Counted from the stretch's first letter, positions 13,301-27,200 are shown. The stretch: 64,000 bases of DNA from Imbricaverruca yamaguchii (GCA_034440575.1 JAOTOL010001309.1:339501-403500); one strand, 5' to 3'. A program made the numbers and translations. Notes: a model not told the origin generated them from the letters alone.

Positions 13301-13516
13301 AAGTCGCCTGCTAATGTATTATGCAGTTCTAGACGATTGAGAGCATATCCACTGTGGCAGCTGGTCCATCTCACCCAGCTAATGGAAGTCTGCCACAGAC
13401 GGCACATATCACTTCGGAAATACGACCTGAAAACGCGACGAAATAATAGCTGAGTTAATAAATAATACTTCTCCCCTGTCTGGCGTGGCCAGGTGCAAGT
13501 GCAGCAGCAGGTGTAG
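10324..13516. other. No gene recognised; purine-rich tract
   Basis: No coding region is supported. A good acceptor-like site (TTTTTCTCACGTTGTTATAG) ends at 11101, followed by a short open stretch, but no protein family is visible. Positions 12370-12530 are a strongly purine-biased strand (GA-rich). Several overlapping ORFs at 11150-12070 look like noise. Confidence 0.5.
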
Positions 13517-13738
13517 ATGCCGGAGAGCCGACACACGGCCCCAGATGAAGACACGAATTTTCTAATTGATCAAAGGACGGAAGTTAAATGCATAACGGAT
13601 CCGTCGACAGAGCTGTCGCCGATCACAGACGAGGAGCTCAAGCCAGGCGGGACCGGGAAGCGGCACAACAATGTCAACATCAAGAGGATCCCCGAGTTTG
13701 GCGAGTCGGGTCATTTGGTCAGTGGAGTCGCCAAATGA
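13517..13738 (+). CDS. Hypothetical 73-residue ORF or terminal exon with polyA signal
   Basis: The frame runs from ATG 13517 to TGA 13736-13738, directly after an in-frame TAG. The product is hydrophilic and charged (DEDTNFLIDQRTEVK, then TDEELKPGGTGKRHNN, then NIKRIPEFGESG), with no repeats and no membrane segment. An AATAAA signal follows at 13772-13777, 34 bp past the stop. The bases before the ATG include GTGTAG and GCAGCAG, which could be splice acceptors after a pyrimidine-rich tract (CTTCTCCCCTGTCTGG). It may therefore be the last exon of a plus-strand gene, perhaps one starting near 9.8 kb. I do not recognise the protein. It is on the opposite strand to Shaw, converging on it. Confidence 0.35.
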   Translation: MPESRHTAPDEDTNFLIDQRTEVKCITDPSTELSPITDEELKPGGTGKRHNNVNIKRIPEFGESGHLVSGVAK

Positions 13739-13771
13739 TACCTTTATGGTTGTACTGCTGTGAATCTAATT

Positions 13772-13777
13772 AATAAA
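13772..13777 (+). promoter_or_regulatory. Candidate polyadenylation signal AATAAA
   Basis: A canonical AATAAA lies 34 bp after the stop of the ORF at 13517-13738. Such hexamers occur by chance in AT-rich DNA, so only its position next to the ORF gives it weight. Confidence 0.35.
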
Positions 13778-14891
13778 GCTGATAACCATAAACTGTCTTC
13801 AAAATACCATTCGCCTGGTACAGTTATTTTTCTACTCGTGAGAGTCATCACTGGAGCTGTCGCCCGAATTGGAAGCTGGAGGCGCATCGTCGACGAATGA
13901 ACTGAACAGCTAGAAGCTCCCCACTGGTCGAACACTAAATAAACTAAGAATATGGTATTGGAAGAACATTGATATGGCATGTCTAAATGAGCAGCTGCTG
14001 CCATGGTCAATGGCTCATGTAAGTGGCTACGCATAGACGGTTTGTGCAAACGCCTGTGTGCAAATGGCTGTCATTGTAAACAGTTCGCGTAAGCGTTTGC
14101 GTATGAACGACAAACTGTGAGATGTGAAGTGACAGCGAACATAAAAACTGCAGCGCTTGACTTTGAACTCCCGGCATTGTATTTTAACCGGCGTAAAAAT
14201 ATACTGTACTTACAGGCCACGGGAGGAGACGTCAAAAGCAAAATCGTACAACAAAAGAGCATATCGCTGTGGTAGCCGATTGTGGTGGGGAGTATTTACC
14301 GCAATTTAAGTCATCGCATGGAAGGCGTGTTACATCTTTAAGACCTCCAGTTCGTGGCAGACGAATTCGTAGGAAATATAGCGAGTATCGCTGCGGAGCG
14401 AACTACAGTTAACACCAGACATTACGGCGATGTGTGCCGCTTATTTGTACCTTTTGAGAATAGGCCAGTTCATTGGTGCATATGCCAGTTCCACCCAAAT
14501 GAGCTAAATTTATGTCTGGTTTATCAAACAAGATGGTCGTTCGTTATTTGGGCTTTCAGGCGCTTTACTGCCATGGTAATATTGCGCCCATTACTCATTC
14601 GGTCACTGAACTGCGGTTAAAAGCAGTACCAAGTATCACATCATGGGTACCGGCTATCTGATTTGTTTTCTACTGCAGAGTTCACGGGCCATGCATATCA
14701 ATGAGGGGCATATATCGTTGAAACGACACTTCGAATAAGAAATCCATCAGCCGTCTCTTTTGAACACTGGAAGAACTGTTTGAAACAAAATTGCTAAGAG
14801 AAGTTATTTGGAGAGATCCCAAATATGGTTTACGTTACGTTCATCAGTATTCATCAAGGCACGAAATATCATAGCATGGCGAACTGTCCAC

Positions 14892-14897
<6 letters not shown>
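13778..14897. other. No gene recognised
   Basis: Short ORFs only, with no domain, repeat or RNA signal that I can support. Confidence 0.5.

Positions 14898-14961
<64 letters not shown>
14898..14961. repeat. (TA)n microsatellite
   Basis: About 32 uninterrupted TA units. The ORFs that cross it read as alternating Ile/Tyr and are artefacts. Confidence 0.97.
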
Positions 14962-14963
<2 letters not shown>

Positions 14964-15220
14964 TTGACGCGAACTGACGGCCGGGGAGTGAGGTGGCTCC
15001 AATGCTGGCCGGCGTCGGACGTCCGAGTCGTTATTGACGATGGTGCCAACAGTGGCAGCCACGGCCGGATTTGCTGGGCGTGATAGCCAACACAGCCGTG
15101 AAGAAAGATGAATGCCATAACTGCACCATGTTGCCCAAAATGGTCGGAACGAGGTGCGGACAGCAGGCGGCACACGGTGTTACTGCACCGACAAACCGTC
15201 GAATCCGAACGGATAGGCCG

Positions 15221-15342
<122 letters not shown>

Positions 15343-16386
15343 GCACCATCTGAAATTGTTCGAAACCTTTAGAAGCCTCAGCTGGAGTCTCAGAACACAC
15401 AAGAATAAAGCTAAATATATTGATGCGCTGCTAGCTTCTAGTACAGTCATCTACAGCCTAGCTAAAATGCATCTGGAAGTCCACGCATGAATCCGAACGG
15501 ATCCTCCCAAAGACAGGCAATGCCGAGTAATTTTCGGTAGCTTTCGGTGCGATGCTTCAGCTCAATTTCTTCCACATCGAACGTGAAAGCCGCATGTTTA
15601 TCCTGCCCGGTGAGTGAAGCCAGCCGCACGCTGACCAGAACGTGACGACCTGACCGGAGTTTTCTAACACCCCAGACCATTACGGCGGGTAACGTTAAGT
15701 GCATAACGCTGTTCTTTCATTACGATACTCGGTGCAGGGCTGGCTCAAGGCGTAGTGATGGGCGATGGTATAAATCCGAGATGTAGACTTGTTTTTGAGA
15801 GTAATTGTGAATGACGAACATTTCTTCCTTTCTTGGGTGGGGGTGAGAGTGGTTTTAGCCTTCTATGCCAGTCGGCCGACCAGGCGCGGATCCCGTCCAT
15901 ATCAGCTTGCAATAGTTGAGTTCTGAACATAAAATATTTGCCTATATATCTTTATCTCGTCTGTGTGCACGACTCACGCAGATGAATGCATAGCTGAAGC
16001 CAAATCGTTCATATGCACGGTTAAAAGCGGAGGGGCTGACAATTCCAGAAGAACTTCTGAGGTGACGGAAGTCCACTTCAAGGTTTTTCCGTTCACAACC
16101 ATTCTCTGCTCGCGGTCCGACAGATAAAAGACAAGCTAGTAGTAAATCTTCCCAGAAGTGTGGTGGAATTTTAAAAGCTAGAGCAGGCGGTTCCGATTCA
16201 CCCTTCGGGAAGTGGTCGACATGTCTTTTAAAATGGCTTTGTCCGCTGTCCGTATACTATCGAGCTGAGAGCCCAATGGAGGAAGGTGGATTATGCATGA
16301 GCGACCACGGAGAAAACCATGCTGCAAAGAAGATAGCAGCAGTGCGCCTCAGAAATTCGTTTTAAAAACCCTCAAACAACTTGCCA
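15343..16386. other. No gene recognised
   Basis: I see no coding, RNA or repeat signal that I can name. Confidence 0.5.
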
Positions 16387-16465
16387 GGGGATGAGACATG
16401 GGCGCTACATGACCAATGTAGTCGATACGTCCTCAAGCCATGATAACTAACTAAGGGGTGAGACA
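16387..16465 (+). mobile_element. Tail-only mini-retroposon, copy 2
   Basis: A 56-bp insert (16399-16454) starts TGGGCGCTACATGACC and ends ATAACTAACTAA. It is flanked by GGGGATGAGACA (16387-16398) and GGGGTGAGACA (16455-16465), a duplication that differs by one lost base. The lower stem is partly decayed (GATACGTCC for GATGCGCCC). Confidence 0.85.
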
Positions 16466-16984
16466 ATTTAAATTGATCAATGATCATTTGGGTTCCCTCT
16501 GGTCACCCTTCGTATGGATGAGGACAATGTTGGCCTGCTTCCATCAAACTTTCCTTTCTCAATGTCCCCGTGCCATGCTGGTCACGTGATCTAAGGTCAC
16601 GATGTTAGGAAATATTATGTTGTCAAATAAAAGCAGACGGAGCAGTAATCCTCCTTCAATTACGAATATAACGATATGTGGTTTCATCAAAATTGGTTCG
16701 TTTTTATCCAAACTACATCTGTTTAAAGACAGCCTCCCACTGTAACCTTACAAAGATGACAGAGACGATGCCTCCAAGACCATCGGTCAGATTGAGCCGA
16801 AAATTGCACAGGTAATTTCAAGCCTGCAAATAACCTTGCCGTATATACCGAGTAGCCAAATCCAAGATATGTTGGTGTTATTTTATGCATATCGCCTGTT
16901 GATTTGCCGTGGAATGCCCGTCTGGTAGCAAGTGCTGATCTACTGCGGTTAACTTAGATGTCAACTATTGCACAGTTGCCACAG

Positions 16985-17227
16985 TTGTTAGTCTGGCGTC
17001 GTCCGTCTCACGGTGGCGACACAGGAAATGCCGCGGGTGAAAACTAGGTCCAGAGTATTTGGCCCACTAATGGAACTGTTCACCCAATGTCTTAAATCCA
17101 AACCGTTGAAATCATCCACGAAGCGCAGTATTGGAGCAGAGTGCCGCAGCAGCGTTGGTGCCGCTGAGGTGCCCTCCAGTCGCCATCGACTATCGCCGTT
17201 ATGGCTTAAAATGCGGAATTGAATCAT
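16985..17227 (-). pseudogene. LINE endonuclease remnant
   Basis: On the minus strand one frame reads FVDDFNGLDLRHW and, a few residues on, SGPNTLDLVFTRGI. This resembles the GDFN...W...(N)LDLV(L/F)T segment of the APE-type endonuclease of non-LTR retrotransposons. Only about 80 codons are recognisable, with no flanking reverse transcriptase, so it is an isolated, decayed piece. The clade is unknown. Confidence 0.55.
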
Positions 17228-18077
17228 GCGTTAAGGAGCAGTCATGAAATTGTTAGTACCAAAGTCGATTTCATACTAATCAGATCTCATCAACCTCCAT
17301 ACCACTCGAGATTAGCGTTTGTGTTTTCAACGTTGATGTGGCAGCCCCAGCATTGGTGGAGCTGCTGGTGCGATTATCCATGCCCTTGATAGTGCTTGAG
17401 ACGACAAATGACTGAAGCACAGTCATTAGTTGTTGAAGCAATAACAATGGCTGCTGAAGTAGACCCAGCATTTTCTGCCTGATTAATTTTCATCACGCAG
17501 TTGAAAACTAGAACTACCACCCCCACCCCGAAGTCCCTCACAACGTTTGGAATATAGTAGATCGTCTTTGCGAGATGGACATGGTGTCCTTAAAAAATCA
17601 ACACATTATAAGGCGTTCAGCCAAAGCCGAGCAGATGAAATGTTCACGAACAATTAACTGCTTGAACGCCACAAATCATTACAACAAAAGGCTTTCCAAC
17701 ACATGCCAGTCACCCTGCCATCCACCGACTTCAACAGCCCGTACCACGAACATTCCAAAATGCTAGAGTGATCAGTTGAAGTTGACTACCGCTATTCCCA
17801 CAGTTTGGTTTATCCTCACATACCCAACATCCCCACATGCCAGATGTATCCTCATGGACGGCCTGAGAACTGCTGAAGCAGCAGCATGCCGCATACGTTG
17901 TGGGTGGGAATCAGCATGACCTCAGTGGCAGCAGTAATCGCTGACTCATTAGACAGGGAACAGGGCTTAGCGTTGGAGCAAAATCCGAGCCAGCCTATCG
18001 TCCACGTCGAGTGCGCTGCTACCCAGCGTCGTTGACTGCGCACGCACTGTGTGCAGCTACACGACGGACCGGTGACG
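17228..18077. other. Region downstream of the Shaw stop; likely includes its 3' UTR
   Basis: On the minus strand this follows the Shaw TAG stop directly. I found no clear AATAAA on that strand here. No other gene is visible. Confidence 0.4.
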
Positions 18078-18230
18078 CTACTCACGCAACAGGTTGGGCT
18101 GCTTGGCGTTAGGGTGGTGCTTGATGGCGTTCATGCGCCGCTGGAAGCCTCCCGGCTCCCTCCTAGGTCCACGTCGACTGTGCTCAGCAGGCAGTACTCG
18201 GCGCCGCTTCTTCGGCAGCTTGGAGCGGGC
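18078..18230 (-). CDS. Shaw: Shaw exon 5: basic C-terminal tail and stop
   Basis: This exon encodes residues 424-473 and the TAG stop. After the acceptor CTTGTCGCAG|GCCCGC it reads [14 protein letters not shown], the basic motif that directly follows S6 in Shaw proteins, and then [15 protein letters not shown]. It enters in phase 0, matching exon 4. The stop codon overlaps a consensus donor (GTGAGTAG), so splicing there would skip the stop and join an alternative tail exon further toward position 1; I found no such exon. No clear AATAAA was found downstream on this strand, so the 3' UTR end is not set. The exon lies 14.9 kb from exon 4. Confidence 0.93.
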   Translation of the reverse strand, partial: ARSKLPKKRRRVLPAEHSRRGPRREPGGFQRRMNAIKHHPNAKQPNLLRE

Positions 18231-21200
18231 CTGCGACAAGTACCGCAGTCAGGTTGGAGCCGGTAAGATCGTGGGCTCGAATCCCGCGCTGCCGGCCGGA
18301 TTTCCGAGTCCACCCACGACCGACTGGCGTGAGAGGTAGGCGACGTGCATGACCTGACAGATAAATGCGCCGTAAAATAACCTCATACTGTTCTTCTTCT
18401 CAGCTTACAGAGCAGCTACGCGACTTCTTCAAGTTTGGCATAAGTAACTAGTTAGTGTGGCTTATGGGCGAAAGTACTGCATATTTGTATTCGTATTTGT
18501 AAAATAAACACATCCACTCCACCCAGTAACTATTAACGAGCATTCACAATGTAATGAACAGTTTTGAAGCATGTGCTGTGAAAAGGATAAGGAAGAATAC
18601 GAAAAGTAATATAATTGATATTGATGCATGGGTTATCCAGATCGGACAACGATAGCCACAGACGCCATGCTATATGACGATGCATATGATCGAATAGCAT
18701 ATGTCATGCAGCGTCTATAAATTCGACATTCAAACAAGTAAAAAGTAAAAATGAAAAGAGGAGGAAAATTAAAAGAGAATTAAAGAGAGTCAAGTAAAAA
18801 TTGGTTCACATGTCGAGTTACAGGACCTAGGCAGAGACATTAACGCGGGACGAGAGAAAGGATGGATGGGGACTACGGAAAGCCCCCAAAATATCTCCGT
18901 TGTTGTTCACTAATCATTAGTCATTTTAAGTGAACCCATCACCTTTAAAAATAATATTTTGTCTTCAGATGAACCTCCAAATTAAGAAAGCATTTTGAAG
19001 TAAATTGTATTGACTCAGAAGTGGTGTGGGATGAGAAAAAAGAAGCATTCGTAACGTTGAACCGATTGCGAAGACAATGAAGTAGACAAAGTGCTGGACA
19101 CATTCGAACTTACTCTCATAAGTCAATAAAAGAGTGTGCAACATGGCGTCCAACTATTGCTCCCTGTCCATTATGGCTACCAATGCATGCAAGCACCCCC
19201 TACTGTTTGAAACTTCAGTTTCAGCCAACAACATTACGGACACTCAACATTGAACCCGCCATAGGCTCTGCGCTGAAAATTGTATTCCAAGTGCTGCTCG
19301 TTTATATTGATACGCTAAACGCATGACAATCTCCGCAAACACCTGTCTACATGGTTTACAGCTTCACGGCGCTCATTACTGAAACAATCAACCTGAATGC
19401 TGGGATGGCCGATGCAAAAGCACTCACCCACTATTTAATCACTTCACTTTACGACTGGTGACAGCGATATTGATCTTGCTACACCACCTCCAGCATCTCG
19501 ACTACACCACCTTCATCGGATGTTTGCTTAGAAAAGAAGAACAAGAGCAGCTTATAGTCCTGATGGGATGACTAATATGCGGGAGAATATTACTAGAAGG
19601 CCGCGCAATGAAACCCACATTGGCCAAGAATCAAGTTCCATCAATGTTGCCTTTCTTGCGTACTCATCTTGCAGTTCATTGGTTCTGCTGATACCACATC
19701 AGGCTGGTGCCCATGCCAGGTGACGTTGACCCTCTGCGGCAATGTCGGTCGCCTCTAGCAATGCCAGCTACGCAGGGGAAGCGGCAATCTCTACATAGAT
19801 AGACGAATTCGAAAATTGTGGGGATACAACTTTAGACAAAGCAGAAAGAGTACTTAGAAAACTAATAATAAAGGACGCAAACGCCCCCTTCCTCACCACC
19901 AAAAGCAATCCAGAAGCATGGCTGTCCATCCTCATTTGCATGTGATGAAGTCACCGCTGGAAGACCGTTGACCGACCATCCACCGAAGACCGCTGGATGA
20001 AGTCACAGATGTTCCAAATACGCGAAAACAAACAGTCCTCAAAACCAAGTTCTACGTTTTGGCAATGCCATGTGACGGCTTCTCGATTGGCCAATTCCGT
20101 GCATGTGTTGACGAGAACATACAAATGTGTTGATTGTTGCTTTACTTCCGAGTAAGGCCAATAATACACGGTACCAGACTATGTTTCTGAGGCGTGCTTT
20201 TCATGGTAGCGCCATACAACAGGACAGCTTTGTAAGCGAAAAAGGTCACCCAGTCCCTTTCAGCGAAACTTGACTTTAGCTTACATGGGTGGATACGCGA
20301 TACTGCCACATAAAAACAGACTCTTGCTGAAAGGTACATGTTATCAGAAGTCGTAACATTGTAGCGTGTTTATCAGAACCGCGGTAGAACGAATCCTTTT
20401 ACAATTACCAGCTAGAGAGGGGATTACTCCTACGTCAGGATCTCATCAGGAGAAAAAAGTGATATAATTATTTATATCTTAGCGACAAAATGACTTGACT
20501 ATAGTGCTATCTTGCACTCTGTGTTTAAGTAATCATTCAATTTCAGGATGCTTTTATAGCACTCACGAACAACGGCGTGGCTAAGAACAGGTGCACTCAT
20601 TTGCACTCAGCTTTACATAAAGCATAATCGGACTATTGATGCAAATAATTGGGTATGAATTGATGTATGACATCAGTATAGGAAGAAAGGTTCCAAATCC
20701 GTTAGACGCCTTGAGTGGATAATGATAGAAGCATAGCAAGGATGTGTCTATAAATTTGCAAGTGTTGACAAAAATCCGATGCGTTCAGTACACCTTGCGG
20801 CATTTCAAAACCAATGAAAACTAGCTCTCGATATTGAAGTTGATTGGTCGGTAGCATAGCAGGTGCATGCTTGAAGCAGACTTGATGAGCTGACCCAGAT
20901 TTATCACACTACATATACCAGTATCTCACACGCAGAGGAATTTGGAGAAGAAAAACACCGAGTGAGGTGCTCATATTTCTCACCACAGAAACTGCGTGAT
21001 TTTAAAAACATGCGGATTAAAGGCAGCAAACTCGGAAACCTGTTATTTCAAATGGCAACTAGCATTGTGTAGTCATACCAGAATCGCATAAGCTACATAA
21101 TTATGCAACTCCTGAAGGACGAAACTTCACATCCGTGCTTATTCTGCAATTCTAAGACGCGTAGTTGCAAAGTTCTAGCATTCCTCTCCTTATTGCAGCT

Positions 21201-24200
21201 CACCAATCTTCTTCTGTTAGCCAAGTCTCACACGACCTACGACCTTTCTCGTGAAAACAAAACAAAAAGTAGTACGTAGTCAACAGGATTCGCTGGAGCA
21301 GCATGGACAAACAAGTCCACCTTGAGTCTGGCGAATGATTCTCCGGGGACTAAGCATTGTATGAAAAAGATTGCATATGCTGCGCAGAATAGACGCAAAA
21401 CACATTGTTGCTTCAGAGCTCTGGCGCTGTCTGTTCTCGTCTGATAAATCTGAGGTACTCGTATAAATAGTCCTGGTGTGTCGACGTTGCTGGCTCCTCT
21501 GATGAACCAGTTCAAGCCTCACCATATAAACAACCATTCAAATTAAAAACCGATTACAGCGCAAAAAAGGATTTAGGTTGTCTCAGAAATTGTAGAAAAA
21601 TATATGAATGATGTTTGTGTTAGGGCATGCGAGAAATTTCAACTACCCATCGCGAAGTGGCGTTATGTCCAACAGTGTATCGATTCGGTCGAAATATGTC
21701 CGAGCCGGCTGTCGTCCTTGTGGCGCCGACCGACAGCCACGCTTCGCTGACATGCCCAGGTCACGTGCCAGGCCACGTGCTATGTTGCCAGCGCTGGTAT
21801 AGTCAAGCGACCTGCCTCTCGCAGACCGGCAGCCACGCCTCGCTGACGTGCCCGGGTTACGTGCTCAGTTACGTGCTAGGTCGGCGGCGCTGGTATCGTC
21901 GAGCCACCCGCCGGCGACGCGTCGCCAATCTCCGGCCGGCCGGGGCTGCGCAGCGCCCGACCAAATCGCAACGCAAACAAGCAAATGTTGACGGCGCGAC
22001 TCGTTAATTAAGTACCAATCAATAGCCGATAATGTGCGCACAGAAAGGTGGACCGAGAGGCTCGCAGATGAACGGGCAAAGTTTGTGGCCGGCAGAGTGC
22101 ACTCCTGAGGCTATCCGTGGCGGCGGTGGGTGTGTGATTTGGCCGCCGGAAGTTGATCTATTGGAGCCAGAATAAGCCCGGCCGTGCCAGTTGCACTGGA
22201 GAACAGGTGGTGAGGTTCTATTGAATATTTATGCCTTGGCTGGATCACGCCTGTAGCCATACGCCTCCGTGTGGCAGGGAACGCAGGACAAATATACATT
22301 GCATAATTAGTGTATACACAGACACACACAATCACGAGCGTACAACATAGGCGCCAGGTGCGAGACTGCTGAGCCGGTCTACGGCCCGTGCCAGGCTTCG
22401 TTCAGCTGATAAATTTCACCGGCTGCAGACCCATGCTACACAATTTGCAATTGGTGTTTTAGCCAACACGTTTGAAGTTTTAACCAGCCGGCGAAAATTC
22501 AACAGAAACTAAACTGAATGAGCTGGCTACATTCCACCGAGCATTGGAATAAGCTACTGTGACATAATTTCGTTACAGCAGCGTTATACATCCATATAAG
22601 TTATCAGCAGGTCCGCTATGTACTCCAGCTTGCACCCAAATCATGACATCAGCACTCGCCACAACGTCCATTCCTGAGCATCTGTCGCCGACTGTTGTGA
22701 CGTATGGACCATATAACCCTGGCCGGCTATCATGGTTAGGTGATCATGAAGGTAGTCATGTGGTCTTGACTTTCAAAAATAGCGCACCGATTTAGCCCAA
22801 ACATGTCGTGCAATTTAAACCAGATATTTGTTTCCCGCTCAAAATGGAAAAGATTTGTTCTTACACCAGTTTCGTATGGTTGACGGGAAGGTAAACTAAA
22901 TAAGAAGCATTCAAATACATTGGCATGGTCGTTCCCAATGTTTGCAACCGCTATGAAGAAAGTATGAACGAAAATACGGGGAACGAGATACGAGGTTAGT
23001 ACGAAACTAGCCATGATTGCCAGATAAGTGTTTTCATTATTGCGAAGAGAAGATATGTATATCTGCGACACAAAACACATACGTTTTAGTCAATTGTTGG
23101 TGAATTGAACTAATGATTACTTCGCCAAGTCTTCATTACATCCAAACCATATTCACCTATGCTGAATATTTACGAGTGCGGTGACACGGCCGCGGCGCAT
23201 ACGCGGGCTGTTGCCGTCAGGGCGCCCGCCGACAATGTCAGCAGCGCGGAGTAAAGCGTCAGGTAGACAGCCACTTGTGACTGCTGTCTCACGACCTCAC
23301 GGACCGCTGATGTTGTATGAGCCCAGCAATGACAATACAACATCCATCGTGCAAGAGTCCGTCGCCGAGATGCCACCAGTGCGACGCGGGCTCCACACCA
23401 TCACATAATGTCGATGTCAAAGAAATGCCACACGATTCGGTGCTGGATAATATACAAGAGGCCACAATTGTGTCATGCGTGGAATTGGAAAACTTTACAT
23501 TTTAAAGTGATTAGTACGGGCGTAATTTGAGTACTGCGGGGTGACTTATCAAGGGACACCGAAAAAAATCATTCGAACAGGGAGATAGGGCTAAAATCTT
23601 GTAACTTAGAAACGATGGTGATGAATTGAATAACCTTCACAGCAAAATAAAGATGTGACTAATTGTTTTAATACAAAGAAATGGACCCATGGTAAAAAAT
23701 AATGGCCGAAATCTGATTGCTTATTAATGGATGAAGTGGGCTCCCTCCAAATTAGTTTGTCCCTCGTGACGCAGATTATAAGTACACTCCCGTCTCTAAT
23801 TCTGCCTTGTATATGCCAGCATTGGTGCTACTAGCAGGATCCTGCCACGTTCTGCCATCTACAGCTGATATTAATTATGTATTGAACAACACATTCGAAG
23901 CGAAACCTAGGTAAAAACCTATCCCGTCAGTTTTTGAGCAAGCACTGCCAGTACGAAGCGAGGCCGATGGGAGGTAACTAGCTCTACGATAACGAACTCT
24001 CTATGATGGCAGCTGGAGCATCATACGCTTACAACTAATTGGGAGTCACACCAATCACTCCAACAGACAGAGCGGGAATGAAAAATCCCCACATCCAGGA
24101 AGTCAGTGAGCACGAGTCTCTCCGTAGAAATGTACACAATAAATGCATCGGAAAAAACTGCAGCACATCAGCAGCATGTTGAGCTTGGCTGCTGGTGCTG

Positions 24201-27200
24201 GTGACCGTAGCCAGAATACAGATGTCATTGGTGTAGCAGGCTACGTGCTAAACGGTTCTGTCCAATTCAATATTTATCGCAACGCTCAATACACATGCGG
24301 TGTCGTACGCTTTAGATTATGTCGAAAACTACCGACATGCAATCGCATAAATAATGCATGGCCTTTCCGGCAAGAAGGCGGAATATTGAATAGTGTTACG
24401 TCGCAAGAGCTTCGGTACACACTATTACCCTAAGCTTCGCTTCGACCGATAGTGCGTTCCTCAGTCTGCCTCCGCGAGCTCTAGTGACGTCACACCGGTC
24501 AATATTTTGTACATTGCTACCATATCCATGCATTAGCCATATATTTAGCAACGAACGGCGTGACGGTCGCGGGTGGCTGGGTCCGGCCTGGCTATGCTGG
24601 CCCTACTATTAAGCTTGCCCATTGCATGTGGATAAAACTTCGCTTTTGCTCGGTGTGCACGGCCTTGCTTGTGATTATGTGATGTTTGATGTGTGCCATC
24701 AAAATTAGCGAAGAGCACACTCGAAATAGTTCCCATTTGGATGCAGAAATTCCCGGAAAATTATCCCACACGAAGCAGCCGAAAGACTCGTTGGACAATT
24801 CTCGACACCTGCATAGCAATTTGTATACACTTTTCTTCTTCAATTTTGCTCTGTTGAATTGTTCTAGCGATTATCATCAGGTACGAAGGTAGGAATGTTA
24901 TGGCAGCCTGCACGCGTTTTTTTCAAGATCATCCATGATTATGACCAGGGATACGATTCCATTGAAGACAGAAGGAAAGTACCATATCTTTGCAAAAGTG
25001 AACATTGAAAACACGGGTAAAGTGGATACAAGACAGTATTATAACCTAAATATTTTAGGCGCAGAAAATTCCTTACTAAGGAATCTACTCCTCGGCGAAA
25101 TTAGTTCTAATGGAGTATTCGCATTACCAGGATAAGCCTCGTGAGATAATCATATTCATCTTAACATAAAGACGTAAAATAATGGGCGCTATATGATCAA
25201 CATGGTCGATGCGCCCTAAAGCCCAAATAACTAACTAAAGACGTAAAATAGACAAAATATCAGTGCAACTATGAGACAAGGTCCCTTCTTGGTTGCACTC
25301 TGGACACTCCACCAGTTGCCCATCAAATCCGTCGATCAGCCGTCCCTGGAATATTGAAAAGCAATCCCTCTGTTCTTATAATGATTGTCTATGCTGTTTT
25401 TAAAGATGCTCAATGTGCTGTTACTGACAATGGTTTCTGCCAGCTGGGTCTAGTGTTCCATTACCTTGTTGGTGAATAAAGACTGTCTTAACCTTGTCCT
25501 GCTGTGGTTAACTTTAATTTTGAATTAATAACCTCTAATAGCATCATTTCTGTTAAATTCAAATATTTCCCTGATATGTCCCTTCTCCTGACCATGGACA
25601 AATTTAAAGACCTCGATGAGATCTCCTCTTAGCCTTCTATATTTAAGTGAAAACATATTCAATTTCTTCTATTTTTCTTCATATGCCAGGTTCCTTATAC
25701 CATTACCCATTTTTTGCCCACCTTTGTACTCTCTCTCTAAAAGCCACCAATCTTGTATAACTAGAAGACCAAGCTTGGACGCAGCATTCCAAATGTGGCC
25801 TGACATATGCACAGTGAAACTTCCTGCTGACTTCCTCACTTCTGTATGATACATTCCTATTTATTGCCCCAAGCATTCTCGGTGTCTTCTTCCCGGCTTC
25901 CTTTGTCTGTTCTGATGCCTCCAATTTTGTGCTGAGAATAACGCTTAAGTCCTTCTCCTGCTGAGCCACCGATAGTACTTGGCCCCCAATCAAGTATGAA
26001 GCTTTCATATGCTACCCACCCACATGCATGATTTTGCACTCATCAAAAATTAATTAATTTACCATTCTTCGGACCACTTCACAAGCTCGTCTAAGTCTTT
26101 CTGCAGCGATATTTGCTCATTGTGACCTATTATTGCCCCAAAGACCTTCAAATCATCCGCAAATTTCAAAACCTTACTGCTTAGGCCACTTTCAATGCTA
26201 TTTACAAAGTCTAGGTGACAGACATCTAAATACACTAGCTGCTTAGCATATTACTTACTGGATGCTAGCGTACGGGTTGACTTCTGCAAACTCAACCGAT
26301 AGATAACACCCCACCCCGTCGAGTATTCTTTAATATCTGTAATGGTATTATCTGAGCGGGTGCGTCCGGCGCGGCGGCGGTGCCCGGATGACGTCAGAGA
26401 CGGTCTGTCGTCCCTTTCGTAGGCTCAAGTAACTGCGATGCCGCAGGGTCAGAACCACAAGGGTTCTATGCGTCATAGTGCTGATGGATTAATGTACGGT
26501 GTAAATAAGGTCATCGCCAATTTAGCAAGGCACCACTTCATGGTGCACGTCCAGAATAGTTACCCCAAGAGCCTGAAGTCCGAACTTCCACTTGATAAAA
26601 AAATATTCCATGTACATTTTTGGAAAAAGTATTATTTTGTGGTAAGATATTGAGAACTGCGGACCTGGCAACCCAGCAATTCGCTTCTAAGCGCGACGAA
26701 GTTGACCATCACTTCCAAAATCGTGTGTACCAAACATGACTAACTTTGGGTGACAACAGGCCTGGAGCGACTAATGCGTAAACGCAACAGTCTCATTCAA
26801 CGTGCTAAAACGTTTCGGGCCAAACAAGACTAGGACCGATGGAGGTACCACAGAAACACAGTAACTAAGTTGACAAGGCACCTAAAACAACAACACATGC
26901 TCTCGCAGGCAAACATCTGGAAAACCCCCCCAGAAAATTGTACAGATTCTCTGGACAAAACAACAACTTGAACACATAGGAATATCATGAAATGACTCAG
27001 AAGATAAGCAAAAATTCGGCATAGAAATATATCTATCCTAGTTACGACTCATGGAAAGGAACCAACAGAAGACATGCCAAGGCAATATTTTTTTCAACAC
27101 GTTTCTCACTTCGCAGTCACGGACAGATGAAGCAAGCGTATCTACAACACCAACCAATCGACAAGCATCATTTCCATCGACACTGAATTAACCTCGGGGT

